Of a stretch of 60,072 nt of DNA, positions 1 through 8,363 are shown in pieces. A program made the translations under genes and the position numbers. Source of the DNA: Methanobacteriota archaeon (lineage in GTDB: Archaea; Thermoplasmatota; Poseidoniia; Poseidoniales; Poseidoniaceae); contig PBGP02000007.1 in the NCBI GenBank assembly GCA_002720095.2, forward strand, positions 1 to 60,072, in the 5' to 3' direction. Position 1 is the stretch's first letter; each line of letters starts with the position of its first letter. The notes under the pieces were generated by a model, which saw only the letters and a program-made list of their open reading frames with translations, was not told where the DNA came from and made no database searches.

Positions 1-2339
1 CCTTAGTTGAGGACTTAGATGATGATGGAGATGGATTAGATGACCTCAACGAAACAGGAACCAATGTTTACGTTGATGAATCAGATACAGGAACCGATTC
101 ATTAAACCCAGATACAGATGGGGATGGAGTTTGTGACGGAGCAAACTCAGTTCCACCATTCTGTATTGCCGGGCCAGATTCAAACCCATTTGGAACTCAC
201 AGTGCTGACAACATTGTATTAGTCGAGAATGTACAAATTGAGTCCCCAATACCTCCTCCTAATGAAGTTCCGGGAGCAGTTTGGGAGATATTCCCAGCTC
301 TTCCTGAGGGCCTCAATTTGGATTCATCAACAGGAATAATTTCTGGAATGCCAACGGAAGTAAGCGATAATACAACTTACACTCTATGGGCAAACATAAC
401 CGGATTCGGAAGAAGCACAAGCGAAGATCTTTCTATTATGGTTACTTTTGGAATAACTGTATTAGAAGATACAGATGGAGATGGATTACCTGACGAATTA
501 CCAGAAGATTATGATGAAACATTAGGTACATTAACAGAAGATGATGATGATGATAATGACGGCATTTTAGATACAGATGAAGTCTTAAATGGAACAAATT
601 CCTTAAATCCAGATTCAGATGGAGACGGTTTCTGTGATGGAGAAGTAGATGTCAAGGATACTAATAATGAATTGATTTGTTTCGGTGGACCAGACCCATT
701 CCCATTAGATCAAAATTTACCATTGGATACAGATGGAGATGGAATGCCAGATAACTTATCAGACGAATATATTGGAAATCTAATTGTAGATTCCGATGAT
801 GATAACGATGGATTTTCCGACGATAATGAACTTGAATGTATGACAGATCCACTAAATTCAACAAGTTATCCAGTGGATGAAGATGGAGACGGGCAATGTG
901 ATACCAAAAACTCAGGTGATGAATTAACAAACATCGAGGATGAAGTGCGTGGCTCTTTTGGATTCAATTGGGTTTTCTGTTCAACATGCTTTTTGATTTT
1001 ATTGTGTTTATTGTTAATTCCTCTAGTATTTTACAGGGATCAATTAATTTTGATGATGGAAGATGGTCCTGAACCAGAAAATACAACATCTAAACCAGCA
1101 TTTATTTCTGGGACAGGTACTGTAGATGATCCATTTGTTTTGAAACCTTTGAAGAAGGTAAATCCTGGATCGATTCATAGTAGCAAAGAAGTAATTAAAA
1201 TTGATAATATGAGTCCAATTACGGTAGAGATGCAAGATTTCAATGAAGATGTGAATGGAAAAAGATTTACTATGTATGAAAATATATTGGATGAGAGTTT
1301 CTCATCAAGAAAGATTGAAGTCGGAGAAAACGGTGAAATAATAATTCAAATGAAATTTGACGATAGTGACAATCCAACTTATGCTGGAGGAGAATTTGAA
1401 GCCAAGATAAAATTAGGTAAAGCTAGTGTTTACTTGACTTGGGTTGTAAATGTAAAACCAGATAAGAGGAAGTTGAAAGAAGCAGAAGAAGCAGAAGCCA
1501 AGGCAGCTAAAGAAGCAGAAAAGGCAAAAGCTGCTACTCCTAAAGAAGTTAAGAAACAAGAGGAATTACAACGAGTTAAATCGAGAGCTGAAAGCATTGA
1601 TTTCAAAACAATTGGAATAGCAACTTCTAGTGAATTAAAATCAGAAATAAAAGAAGGTGCAACTAGTCTGGAAGTTTCAGATGCATCAGAATTTAATGAA
1701 AGTGGTTCTGCAGCAATTTCTGATTCTAATGGTAGTAGTATAATTTCATGGAGTGGTAAAGATGGAAACGTTTTGACTGGAGTTAGTGGTGTAACTAGAA
1801 TTTTTGGAACAGCATCAATAATTATGGTTAAAGATGATTTACAAGTCATCAAAGGTATTGGACCATTCCTTGAAGAGAAATTGAATGCTTTAGGAATTAC
1901 AACATACCGACAAATTGCTAATATGGATTCTAAATTAGAAGAACAGGTAAATGAAGCGATAGAATTCTTCCCTGGAAGGATAAAGAGAGATCAATGGGTT
2001 AACCAAGCGAAAATATTACTCGGAGAAGACGTAAAACTAGATAAAAAGGCCCTGAAAAAGGCTGAAGATTTAGAAAGAATCTCAAAGAATGCTGCTGGTA
2101 TTGACTTTTCGGTTATCGGTGTTGCGGATGTATCTGAAATTGATGATTTACAAATTATCAAAGGTATCGGACCCTTTATTGCAGAAAAACTGAATGCATT
2201 GGGAATTTATACCTTTAAGCAGATTTCTAAGATGAATTCTGAACTCGAAGATCAAGTAAATATTGCTATTGAGTTCTTCCCTGGTCGTGTAAAAAGAGAC
2301 AAATGGGCAGAACAAGCTAAGGAATTAGTAAAAAAATGA
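1..2339 (+). CDS. Membrane protein, Asp-rich (TSP3-like) ectodomain and two cytoplasmic helix-hairpin-helix units (5' partial)
   Basis: The frame is open from base 3, so the true start lies upstream of the window; the first ATG in frame, at 318, is internal. The N-terminal part has repeated D-x-D-x-D-G stretches (about bases 15-60, 100-140, 460-560, 610-640, 725-830, 870-900), typical of thrombospondin type 3 or calcium-binding repeats, with an Ig-like segment near 220-450. One membrane span lies at about 969-1034 and is followed by basic residues, so the N-terminal part is probably outside. The inner part has a beta-rich region, an Ala/Glu/Lys-rich coiled coil (about 1465-1580), and two copies of a unit containing the helix-hairpin-helix core IKGIGPF (about 1834-2035 and 2142-2336). 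HhH units of this kind often bind DNA. The cellular role is not known; a link between envelope and nucleoid is my inference. Confidence 0.8.
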   Translation, partial: LVEDLDDDGDGLDDLNETGTNVYVDESDTGTDSLNPDTDGDGVCDGANSVPPFCIAGPDSNPFGTHSADNIVLVENVQIESPIPPPNEVPGAVWEIFPALPEGLNLDSSTGIISGMPTEVSDNTTYTLWANITGFGRSTSEDLSIMVTFGITVLEDTDGDGLPDELPEDYDETLGTLTEDDDDDNDGILDTDEVLNGTNSLNPDSDGDGFCDGEVDVKDTNNELICFGGPDPFPLDQNLPLDTDGDGMPDNLSDEYIGNLIVDSDDDNDGFSDDNELECMTDPLNSTSYPVDEDGDGQCDTKNSGDELTNIEDEVRGSFGFNWVFCSTCFLILLCLLLIPLVFYRDQLILMMEDGPEPENTTSKPAFISGTGTVDDPFVLKPLKKVNPGSIHSSKEVIKIDNMSPITVEMQDFNEDVNGKRFTMYENILDESFSSRKIEVGENGEIIIQMKFDDSDNPTYAGGEFEAKIKLGKASVYLTWVVNVKPDKRKLKEAEEAEAKAAKEAEKAKAATPKEVKKQEELQRVKSRAESIDFKTIGIATSSELKSEIKEGATSLEVSDASEFNESGSAAISDSNGSSIISWSGKDGNVLTGVSGVTRIFGTASIIMVKDDLQVIKGIGPFLEEKLNALGITTYRQIANMDSKLEEQVNEAIEFFPGRIKRDQWVNQAKILLGEDVKLDKKALKKAEDLERISKNAAGIDFSVIGVADVSEIDDLQIIKGIGPFIAEKLNALGIYTFKQISKMNSELEDQVNIAIEFFPGRVKRDKWAEQAKELVKK

Positions 2340-2347
2340 ACTAGAAA

Positions 2348-2938
2348 TTAATTTTTATTCTTCCTAACAAAATTTACGAAGTTAGTCATGATCTCTGTAC
2401 CAAATTCTGTATCATTCACCTCAGGATGGAATTGTAATCCAAATCGCATGAGATTGACATTTTCCATAGCCTCAATTTCACAATATTTGCTTGATGCAGT
2501 AATTGTGAAATCTTCGGGCAATACATGAACTTCATCATTATGAGACTCCCAAACCATTTGTTTAGGATTTGTATTTTGGAATAAAATACCCCCATCTCCA
2601 GCTAATTCTATTTCCATTGCTCCAAATTCTGGATGAGGTGCAGCTCTACAATCTCCTCCATAATATCTGGCCATAAATTGATGTCCAGCACAAATACCTA
2701 ATATGGGAATTTCAAGTTGTAAATATTCGGCACAATTACCCAATTCACCAGTTAATCCAACCCTTGCAGCCCCTCCTGAAAGCAACAAAGCGTCTAACTC
2801 TCTTAATTCAGAAACGGGAGTATTATTCTCGATTATCTTAGTATCACATCCTAAATATCGAAGCATCCTCCATTCTCTATGAGTCCATTGTCCCCCATTA
2901 TCGATTACATCGATTATTAGCGGCTTATCTTCTCCCAT
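2348..2938 (-). CDS. guaAA: GMP synthase glutamine amidotransferase subunit (GuaA subunit A)
   Basis: Class I glutamine amidotransferase of 196 residues that releases ammonia from glutamine for XMP amination to GMP. Archaea commonly encode this as a separate subunit from the ATP-pyrophosphatase, and the length fits. The nucleophile elbow GICAGHQ places the catalytic Cys at residue 83, and the His-x-Glu pair lies in FHPEV near residue 170. I chose ATG 2938 because the protein then begins just before the first beta strand (PLIIDVIDNGGQ). A longer in-frame start at 3055 would add 39 unrelated residues and run across the start of rpoP on the other strand. The synthase partner is not in the window. 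The 94 bases to rpoP are a divergent promoter region. Confidence 0.9.
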   Translation of the reverse strand: MGEDKPLIIDVIDNGGQWTHREWRMLRYLGCDTKIIENNTPVSELRELDALLLSGGAARVGLTGELGNCAEYLQLEIPILGICAGHQFMARYYGGDCRAAPHPEFGAMEIELAGDGGILFQNTNPKQMVWESHNDEVHVLPEDFTITASSKYCEIEAMENVNLMRFGLQFHPEVNDTEFGTEIMTNFVNFVRKNKN

Positions 2939-3032
2939 ATTGTTTAACAAAACATTACATTCTAAGAAAGTTGGGCGAGCCAAGACTTCAAGAAAGATGA
3001 AATTTTGGGTCGATGTCACAGGGGAACTAATA

Positions 3033-3182
3033 ATGCAAGATCCAGTTGAATACAAATGTGCAGTATGTGGAAGTTTTGAGAGTTTCAGACCAACAGCTAA
3101 TGGTATGCATTGTAAAAAATGCGGAGCAAGAATTTTTGTTAAACCAAGAAGGACATCTCACAAAGAATTAGATGCAATCTAA
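3033..3182 (+). CDS. rpoP: DNA-directed RNA polymerase subunit P (Rpb12 homologue)
   Basis: A 49-residue zinc-ribbon protein with Cys pairs at residues 9/12 and 27/30 (CAVCG and CKKCG) and a basic tail, matching archaeal RpoP/Rpb12 in length and layout. It is a small structural subunit of RNA polymerase, needed for assembly and open-complex formation. Start ATG 3033 gives the normal family length. The in-frame ATG at 2940 would add 31 residues with no resemblance to the family and would abut the divergent guaA start. The RFC-like gene follows 37 bases downstream on the same strand, so the two may be co-transcribed. Confidence 0.87.
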   Translation: MQDPVEYKCAVCGSFESFRPTANGMHCKKCGARIFVKPRRTSHKELDAI

Positions 3183-3219
3183 ACAGATTATTGAATAACC
3201 TCGGCCTATTTGGCAATGC

Positions 3220-4350
3220 ATGGAGTCTTGGCTAAACGCATATTCACCTAAGAAATTTACAGATTTAGCAATTCCGTCGAAATATATAGATACATTGATT
3301 AAATCTAGCTTAGATTCTAATCCACCTCATATTTTAATTGCAGGACCTTCAGGAGTTGGAAAAACCTCAGCATGGAAATTATTAGCCAGACAGGTTTTGG
3401 GCCCTTCTTGGGAACTATCAACACACATTTTTCAAGCAAGAGATATTTTAAATAAATCTGGGGCAATGAAAGCCTTTGAAAATTTTTTACGACCGTCTGG
3501 GAATGATTCACAAGATACTTTGGCTGGAAGAACGACATTATCATCATTTGATTCATCAATGTGGCAACCAAAAAATAATGACATCCCCCCCGCAGGAAGA
3601 GAATCAAATCATGACACGCCGATTAGTAGATTGTTTATTATTGAAGATGCAGACTTCTTGGGCTCCAGAAGACAAGCTTTTTTGAGAAGAATGATGGAAA
3701 GAGAAGCTACAGTTTCGAGATTTATTTTCACAGCAAGGGCCCCTAGTAGATTAATTGATGCGTTAAGAAGCAGATGTTTAATGATTAGAATGCCGATAGT
3801 ATCGGATGAAATGATGAAAAAAAAATTAATTGAAATCCTGGAGAATCAAGAACTAATTATCAATTCAGAATTATTAGAAGATATTATACATATTTCGTCT
3901 GGTAATCTACGTAAATCAATTTTCTTAACTGAATTATTAGCAGAAAGAAATTTACTGAATGATAGGCAGATGTTGCATGAAGTGATAAATTCTACGATGT
4001 TAGTTTCTACCCGTAAAATGATTGAGAAAGCACTACTAGGCAATGTTATTCACTGGAAATGGGAGCAGAAAGGAACAAAAAATGTTAGAGTAATGAAAGG
4101 AGCATTAAATGAATTGGACATATTAATGAAAAAACATTTTTTAGACGCAGATGATATTGTTGTTCAGATTCATAATTTATTACTCTCTGGTCGTTTTTTT
4201 GTCAAACAAGAAGTATTAACAGACATACTTTCTGCTTTATCAGAATGTAAAATTAGATTGAGAAGAAGTACTCATCCCAGAATACAACTAGAATCATTTC
4301 TTCATGAAATTGCCACAATTGGCAGGGTAAGAGGAATAGCAATAAATTGA
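3220..4350 (+). CDS. RFC-type clamp-loader AAA+ ATPase (replication factor C small subunit-like)
   Basis: A 376-residue AAA+ protein resembling replication factor C small subunits, which load the PCNA clamp on DNA. Visible motifs are Walker A GPSGVGKTS (residues 42-50), a Walker B region LFIIEDAD (138-145), the RFC-type SRC motif (184-186) and a C-terminal helical collar. Two oddities stand out. The usual Asp-Glu of Walker B is reversed to Glu-Asp, and a poorly conserved-looking insert of about 45 residues (91-135) sits between Walker A and B. The protein is also longer than usual small subunits (about 320-330). It could be a diverged RFC subunit or a paralogue with a special role. It follows rpoP closely and precedes the eRF1-like gene by 26 bases. 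Confidence 0.8.
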   Translation: MESWLNAYSPKKFTDLAIPSKYIDTLIKSSLDSNPPHILIAGPSGVGKTSAWKLLARQVLGPSWELSTHIFQARDILNKSGAMKAFENFLRPSGNDSQDTLAGRTTLSSFDSSMWQPKNNDIPPAGRESNHDTPISRLFIIEDADFLGSRRQAFLRRMMEREATVSRFIFTARAPSRLIDALRSRCLMIRMPIVSDEMMKKKLIEILENQELIINSELLEDIIHISSGNLRKSIFLTELLAERNLLNDRQMLHEVINSTMLVSTRKMIEKALLGNVIHWKWEQKGTKNVRVMKGALNELDILMKKHFLDADDIVVQIHNLLLSGRFFVKQEVLTDILSALSECKIRLRRSTHPRIQLESFLHEIATIGRVRGIAIN

Positions 4351-4376
4351 ATACCCCAATTTAACGTGGTTATTTC

Positions 4377-5480
4377 ATGGAAGTGAGCAAACCATTCAAT
4401 ATCCGAGAATTATCTGAAATTTATGACGAAAATAATCAAGATCTCTACCTTTCAGTATATTTTGATTTAGTAGATAAGGAACATAATTTACACATTAAAA
4501 GAAGAATAAATGCAATTAAAGCTACAATTAAAAAGCGCGATAGAAAAATTGCTTTTGAAAAAGCAGTTAATCTTGCTATAGAAAAAGCGAAAAATCTTGA
4601 GAAAGGATATCCTTCTGCGGCAGTCTTTTTACATCTTGAAAATGATTTTTGCCAAGTGGGAGGACTTGGGGCAAGAGTTCCTACAAAATTAATTCTTGAT
4701 GCTAGCCCTTACATACTTCCACTAGCTAAATTTAATGATGACTATGAAACGTTTATTCTTGTATTAATTGATGGACAACGTTCTGAAATACATGTGATTG
4801 AAAATGCAGAAGCGGAGCAAGTTGGTGAAGATAGCCATACTTCTATTGGCCGACATAAAAAAGGAGGATGGAGTCAACAACGTTATGCAAGGATTAGAGA
4901 AGGAGTAGTTCAGAAATTCTACGATAGAACCTCCGAACAAGTAGATAATGTAATTAAAGAAAGTGGTAATCTAAGAATAATAATTGCGGGCCCAGGCAAT
5001 GCTAAACAACAATTTGAAGATAGATTATCTGCACATGCAAAAACTTTGGTAATTTCTTTGGAAGATATAGACATGGATTCAGTATCACCAAATCAAATTT
5101 TTAGGAAATTTGTTGAAAAAGCGAAACAGGACGAGGCAGATAAAGAAATCGAATATATAGAGAAATTCCAGAGTAAGATTATGACAGGATCTTCTGCAAT
5201 TACGGGAATTTATGAAGTTCTTGAAGCTGCTCAATCTGGTAGATTAGAAACTTTACTTGTTTTAGAGGATTTTAACATTGCAGGTAAAAAATGTGAACCT
5301 TGTAATGAGTACATGAAGAGTCCAACAATTCCTTGTCCTCAATGTGGGAGTGATGGAAACGAAGTAGATTTAGTAAATGAAGCAGTAGAAGCTGCAATAA
5401 GAATATCAGCACATGTAGAATTTACAAATAATGAATATCTTGAGGAAATTGGGGGTATTGCAGCATTATTGAGATGGTAG
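4377..5480 (+). CDS. eRF1-fold protein of the baeRF/Vms1-like group, GGW in place of GGQ
   Basis: A 367-residue protein with the three-part layout of eRF1-like proteins: an N-terminal domain, a central domain with GRHKKGGW (GGW at residues 163-165) followed by SQQRYARIRE, and a C-terminal domain with a zinc-ribbon insert (Cys 306, 309, 320, 323). True archaeal aRF1 has GGQ and an N-terminal NIKS stop-codon motif; neither is present. The central motif and the N-terminal LSVYFDL strand look like the baeRF or Vms1-like families, which act or are proposed to act on stalled ribosomes or peptidyl-tRNA. I therefore do not call it the canonical release factor, though automated annotation probably would. 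Confidence is high for the superfamily and moderate for the subgroup. Confidence 0.75.
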   Translation: MEVSKPFNIRELSEIYDENNQDLYLSVYFDLVDKEHNLHIKRRINAIKATIKKRDRKIAFEKAVNLAIEKAKNLEKGYPSAAVFLHLENDFCQVGGLGARVPTKLILDASPYILPLAKFNDDYETFILVLIDGQRSEIHVIENAEAEQVGEDSHTSIGRHKKGGWSQQRYARIREGVVQKFYDRTSEQVDNVIKESGNLRIIIAGPGNAKQQFEDRLSAHAKTLVISLEDIDMDSVSPNQIFRKFVEKAKQDEADKEIEYIEKFQSKIMTGSSAITGIYEVLEAAQSGRLETLLVLEDFNIAGKKCEPCNEYMKSPTIPCPQCGSDGNEVDLVNEAVEAAIRISAHVEFTNNEYLEEIGGIAALLRW

Positions 5481-5532
5481 AATTATTTCCTTACCCAATA
5501 ATTGAAGAGCTATAGGTATAAACGTGTTATGT

Positions 5533-6681
5533 ATGGAAATAGACATTGATACAATTCTTCTTGCATCAACGTTATTATTTTTAGTTATTATTTCATGGAA
5601 ATTATTTCAAAAAGAAACCAACCCCGAAAAAAATGAAATTAAAGAAAAAGAGGATTTTAGATTACTCGCATCAGATATCTTGAGAGGACTTCAACAAGAG
5701 AATAATGAAGCATTTTTAACTCTTGCAACAGAAAGGTTAGGCCAAACACAATCTGAGGTGAATAAAGATTTTGAATTGAAAACAGATGCTATCGATGAAA
5801 TGTTGAAACCTCTTTCCAAAAATCTTGAAAAAATAACTCAAATGAACCAAGAAATAGAAAAAGCACGTGTTGGAGCTTATGAGGGTATTAGACAACATTT
5901 AACATCATTAGAACAAAATACACTAATGTTAGGTCAAAGAGCAGATCAACTTTCTACAGCTTTAACAAGTTCTTCTAATGTTAGAGGTAATTGGGGTGAA
6001 ATAGCCCTCAAGAGGTTACTTGAAATGGCAGGATTAACAGAACATGCAGATTTCTATGAACAAGAAAGCGTTGGTAGTGGAAGGCCAGATGTAATAGTTA
6101 GATTACCAAATAAAGGAGCTATTCCTATCGATGCTAAAGCCAGTGCTAAATATTATTTAGATGCTTTAGATAGAGACCCAGGTTTAGAACAAGATGGTTT
6201 GTTATTGAAACACGCCGAAGTATTGAAAGATTTAGTTAAACTTCTAGGATCTAAAGCCTATCAAGAAAAATTAGAAGGAGATATCGATTACGTAGTGATG
6301 TTTGTACCTTCGGAAGCATTAATTTCTGCTGCATTTAATGTAGATCCAACTTTACATGAATTTGCGCTTGAAAGGTCTGTTTTAATTGCATCCCCTGTCA
6401 GCTTGTTAGCTTTATTGCGTAATGCAGCATTATATTGGCAACAACAGACATTAGCAGATGGAGCAAAAGAAATTTATGAAGTATCTAGGGAAATGTATAG
6501 TAGAACAGTAACATTTTTTGAACATATTGAAAAAATAGGTGAGGGCTTAGCTAATGCCGAAAAGTTTTATGAAAAAGCTAAGACATCATATAGGTCGAGA
6601 ATTTTACCTCAAGGCAAAAAATTAGAGAATTTACAGGTTTCAGAAACATTGAGGAAAAAATTACCAGAATTTGAGAATTAA
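5533..6681 (+). CDS. rmuC: RmuC family protein (DNA recombination protein RmuC homologue)
   Basis: A 382-residue protein: an N-terminal membrane anchor (about residues 5-22), a coiled-coil region to about 140, then the RmuC nuclease-like domain with NWGE, the stretch SGRPDVIV and IDAKAS, which fits the restriction-endonuclease-like fold of the family. RmuC limits DNA inversions and has been linked to phage defence and genome stability in bacteria; its role in archaea is not established. I prefer ATG 5533 over GTG 5524 because it begins immediately before the hydrophobic anchor. The stop codon ends two bases before the 3' end of a convergent tRNA gene. Confidence 0.88.
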   Translation: MEIDIDTILLASTLLFLVIISWKLFQKETNPEKNEIKEKEDFRLLASDILRGLQQENNEAFLTLATERLGQTQSEVNKDFELKTDAIDEMLKPLSKNLEKITQMNQEIEKARVGAYEGIRQHLTSLEQNTLMLGQRADQLSTALTSSSNVRGNWGEIALKRLLEMAGLTEHADFYEQESVGSGRPDVIVRLPNKGAIPIDAKASAKYYLDALDRDPGLEQDGLLLKHAEVLKDLVKLLGSKAYQEKLEGDIDYVVMFVPSEALISAAFNVDPTLHEFALERSVLIASPVSLLALLRNAALYWQQQTLADGAKEIYEVSREMYSRTVTFFEHIEKIGEGLANAEKFYEKAKTSYRSRILPQGKKLENLQVSETLRKKLPEFEN

Positions 6682-6682
6682 A

Positions 6683-6756
6683 CGGGCACACCGGGATTTG
6701 AACCCGGGTTATCGGCTTAGGAGGCCAAGGTGATATCCTAGCTACACTATGCGCCC
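6683..6756 (-). tRNA. tRNA-Arg(CCT)
   Basis: The reverse complement folds as a 74-base tRNA. The acceptor GGGCGCA pairs with TGTGCCC with one G-T pair. The anticodon stem TTGGC/GCCGA carries a loop CTCCTAA with anticodon CCT, and the T arm is CCGGG-TTCGAAT-CCCGG. The discriminator base is G and no CCA is encoded. The D stem has only three good pairs plus a T-T mismatch, which is acceptable. There is no intron. The anticodon reads AGG arginine codons. The gene is convergent with rmuC, whose stop codon ends two bases away. Confidence 0.93.
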
Positions 6757-6855
6757 AGTAAACCACTCATCCCCATTGTTATTGATGGTTGCGGAATCAG
6801 AGATTTTTAACAAATTAACCGCTTAATCCTTAATTGAGATACTAATCGCGATAAC

Positions 6856-8310
6856 GTGGATGACAATTCGGACTACAGGGGAGAATCATTTTTACCCAAT
6901 CCATATGGTGAAGGTTTCGAAGAGCAAAATGCACAGTGGATTGATGGATTATTAGTCAGATCAAAAAATAGTGAAAAAATACGTCTTCAGTGGGGACGTT
7001 TTATTCAAAACACATACTTCTCAGTATGGAGACACATTGGGCCTTTCCTACTATCTTTGTTATACCTAATACCCTTATTCGTACCTATGCAAACTACTTT
7101 GAGAATTTGGTTAATTTGTTTAGCAGCCTTATTCGTAACATTACCAAGATTACCGACATTAATTACTTTAGAAACTACTTGGAGATCTGCTGTAGATCAT
7201 TTAGAATTGATTAGAAGAGATGAGGCACATGAGGCAGTTAGACCAGGTGCTGTAAGAATGTTAGAGGAACTAGATGATCGTAGAAATGTACAAAAATTAC
7301 ATATTAATTTGGGATTATTGGCATTTTTTTGTGCTTTTATCGCTGTTTTACAATCTGAGATTTCCTTAGGTCCACAACTTTTGTTAATTTCAGCTAGTAT
7401 GACAGAAATGATATTAGCAATACAACCATTTATTCTTAGAAATTGGGGACTTATTCCTGATTTAAAGTACCCTATGCTATCAATTTACAAACCTTGCCAA
7501 AGAAAAATGAATATCACATATCCTATTTCTGAGGTTTTAGAATCGTTTTTGGATCCTTGGACGAAAAGGTCTTGGCGTCAATGGAGCGAGAAATTCAAAC
7601 TGAGAATTCGTAAAGGAGAAATGATAAAAAACTCTGATGAAGCCATTGAAAGGCTTTTGTTATTAGAGCATTTAAGATTAAAGAAGAAGCTGACATCTGA
7701 AGAAATAAAATTTGAGAAGCAATCATTTTTAAATGATAATTTAGAACTAGATTCCATTGATATTGAATACTTTTTGCTTCATATGTATGGGCAGTGCCCG
7801 GGGCTGTTCCATTTAATTGATCAGATGGTTGATGAGTTGATTAATGACCCAACTGAAAACGATTGGTCCCTCAATGCAAAGTTACACAGACATGACTATG
7901 GTTCAGGTGTGGACGTTTTTATTAGGTTGACAAATTTTTCAGATTTTCAGGGACCTGTAAAACTAACTATAACAACACCTAACTCAGTACCCCGAGAACA
8001 AAGTAGCACGATTGAAATTAAACCCTCAAGATTAGAGAGAAAAAGATATCCACTAGTAAATCCATTAGGCGAAAGTGTAATCGATACAATGACTAAATTA
8101 GTTAACGAAAGCCATATCTTCTGGATGTCTGCATCTTGGTCAAATAAGCCGGCAAATAAAATAATACTGACACTTGAAAATCAATTTAATGAGATTTTAT
8201 TGGAAAAAGAAGTATCTGTGCCCACAACTTCAAACAAAAATGTTCTGTGGTTTAGAGCCTTGAATAGAATCGAAAGATTGGCTAGTAGAGGCGGTTTAAT
8301 TCCTCTCTAG
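6856..8310 (+). CDS. Conserved-looking hypothetical membrane protein
   Basis: I do not recognise this 484-residue protein. It starts at GTG 6856 with a hydrophilic 45-residue head. Two hydrophobic regions follow, about residues 55-100 and 145-195, each long enough for two membrane spans. The long C-terminal part (about 200-484) is hydrophilic and mixed alpha/beta, with a beta-rich segment near 345-400 that could be an Ig-like fold. It contains no enzyme motif I can name. It stands 99 bases after the tRNA on the opposite strand and 53 bases before the flavoprotein gene, so it may head its own transcript. Confidence 0.6.
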   Translation: MDDNSDYRGESFLPNPYGEGFEEQNAQWIDGLLVRSKNSEKIRLQWGRFIQNTYFSVWRHIGPFLLSLLYLIPLFVPMQTTLRIWLICLAALFVTLPRLPTLITLETTWRSAVDHLELIRRDEAHEAVRPGAVRMLEELDDRRNVQKLHINLGLLAFFCAFIAVLQSEISLGPQLLLISASMTEMILAIQPFILRNWGLIPDLKYPMLSIYKPCQRKMNITYPISEVLESFLDPWTKRSWRQWSEKFKLRIRKGEMIKNSDEAIERLLLLEHLRLKKKLTSEEIKFEKQSFLNDNLELDSIDIEYFLLHMYGQCPGLFHLIDQMVDELINDPTENDWSLNAKLHRHDYGSGVDVFIRLTNFSDFQGPVKLTITTPNSVPREQSSTIEIKPSRLERKRYPLVNPLGESVIDTMTKLVNESHIFWMSASWSNKPANKIILTLENQFNEILLEKEVSVPTTSNKNVLWFRALNRIERLASRGGLIPL

Positions 8311-8363
8311 TTATCGCCGTATTTATGTTGTAATAAATTTTGGAGTGCTTGAAGGGGATTGTT

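Noticed and set aside
1430-1852. A 140-codon minus-strand frame inside the first gene
   Set aside because: It is antisense to the coiled-coil region, and its Ala/Ser-rich sequence is just the complement of Glu/Lys/Ala codons.
2940-3032. A 31-residue N-terminal extension of RpoP from ATG 2940
   Set aside because: The family is only about 45-50 residues, and the extension would leave one base between two divergent starts.
4377-5480. Annotation as canonical peptide chain release factor aRF1
   Set aside because: GGQ and NIKS motifs are both missing; see the GGW finding.
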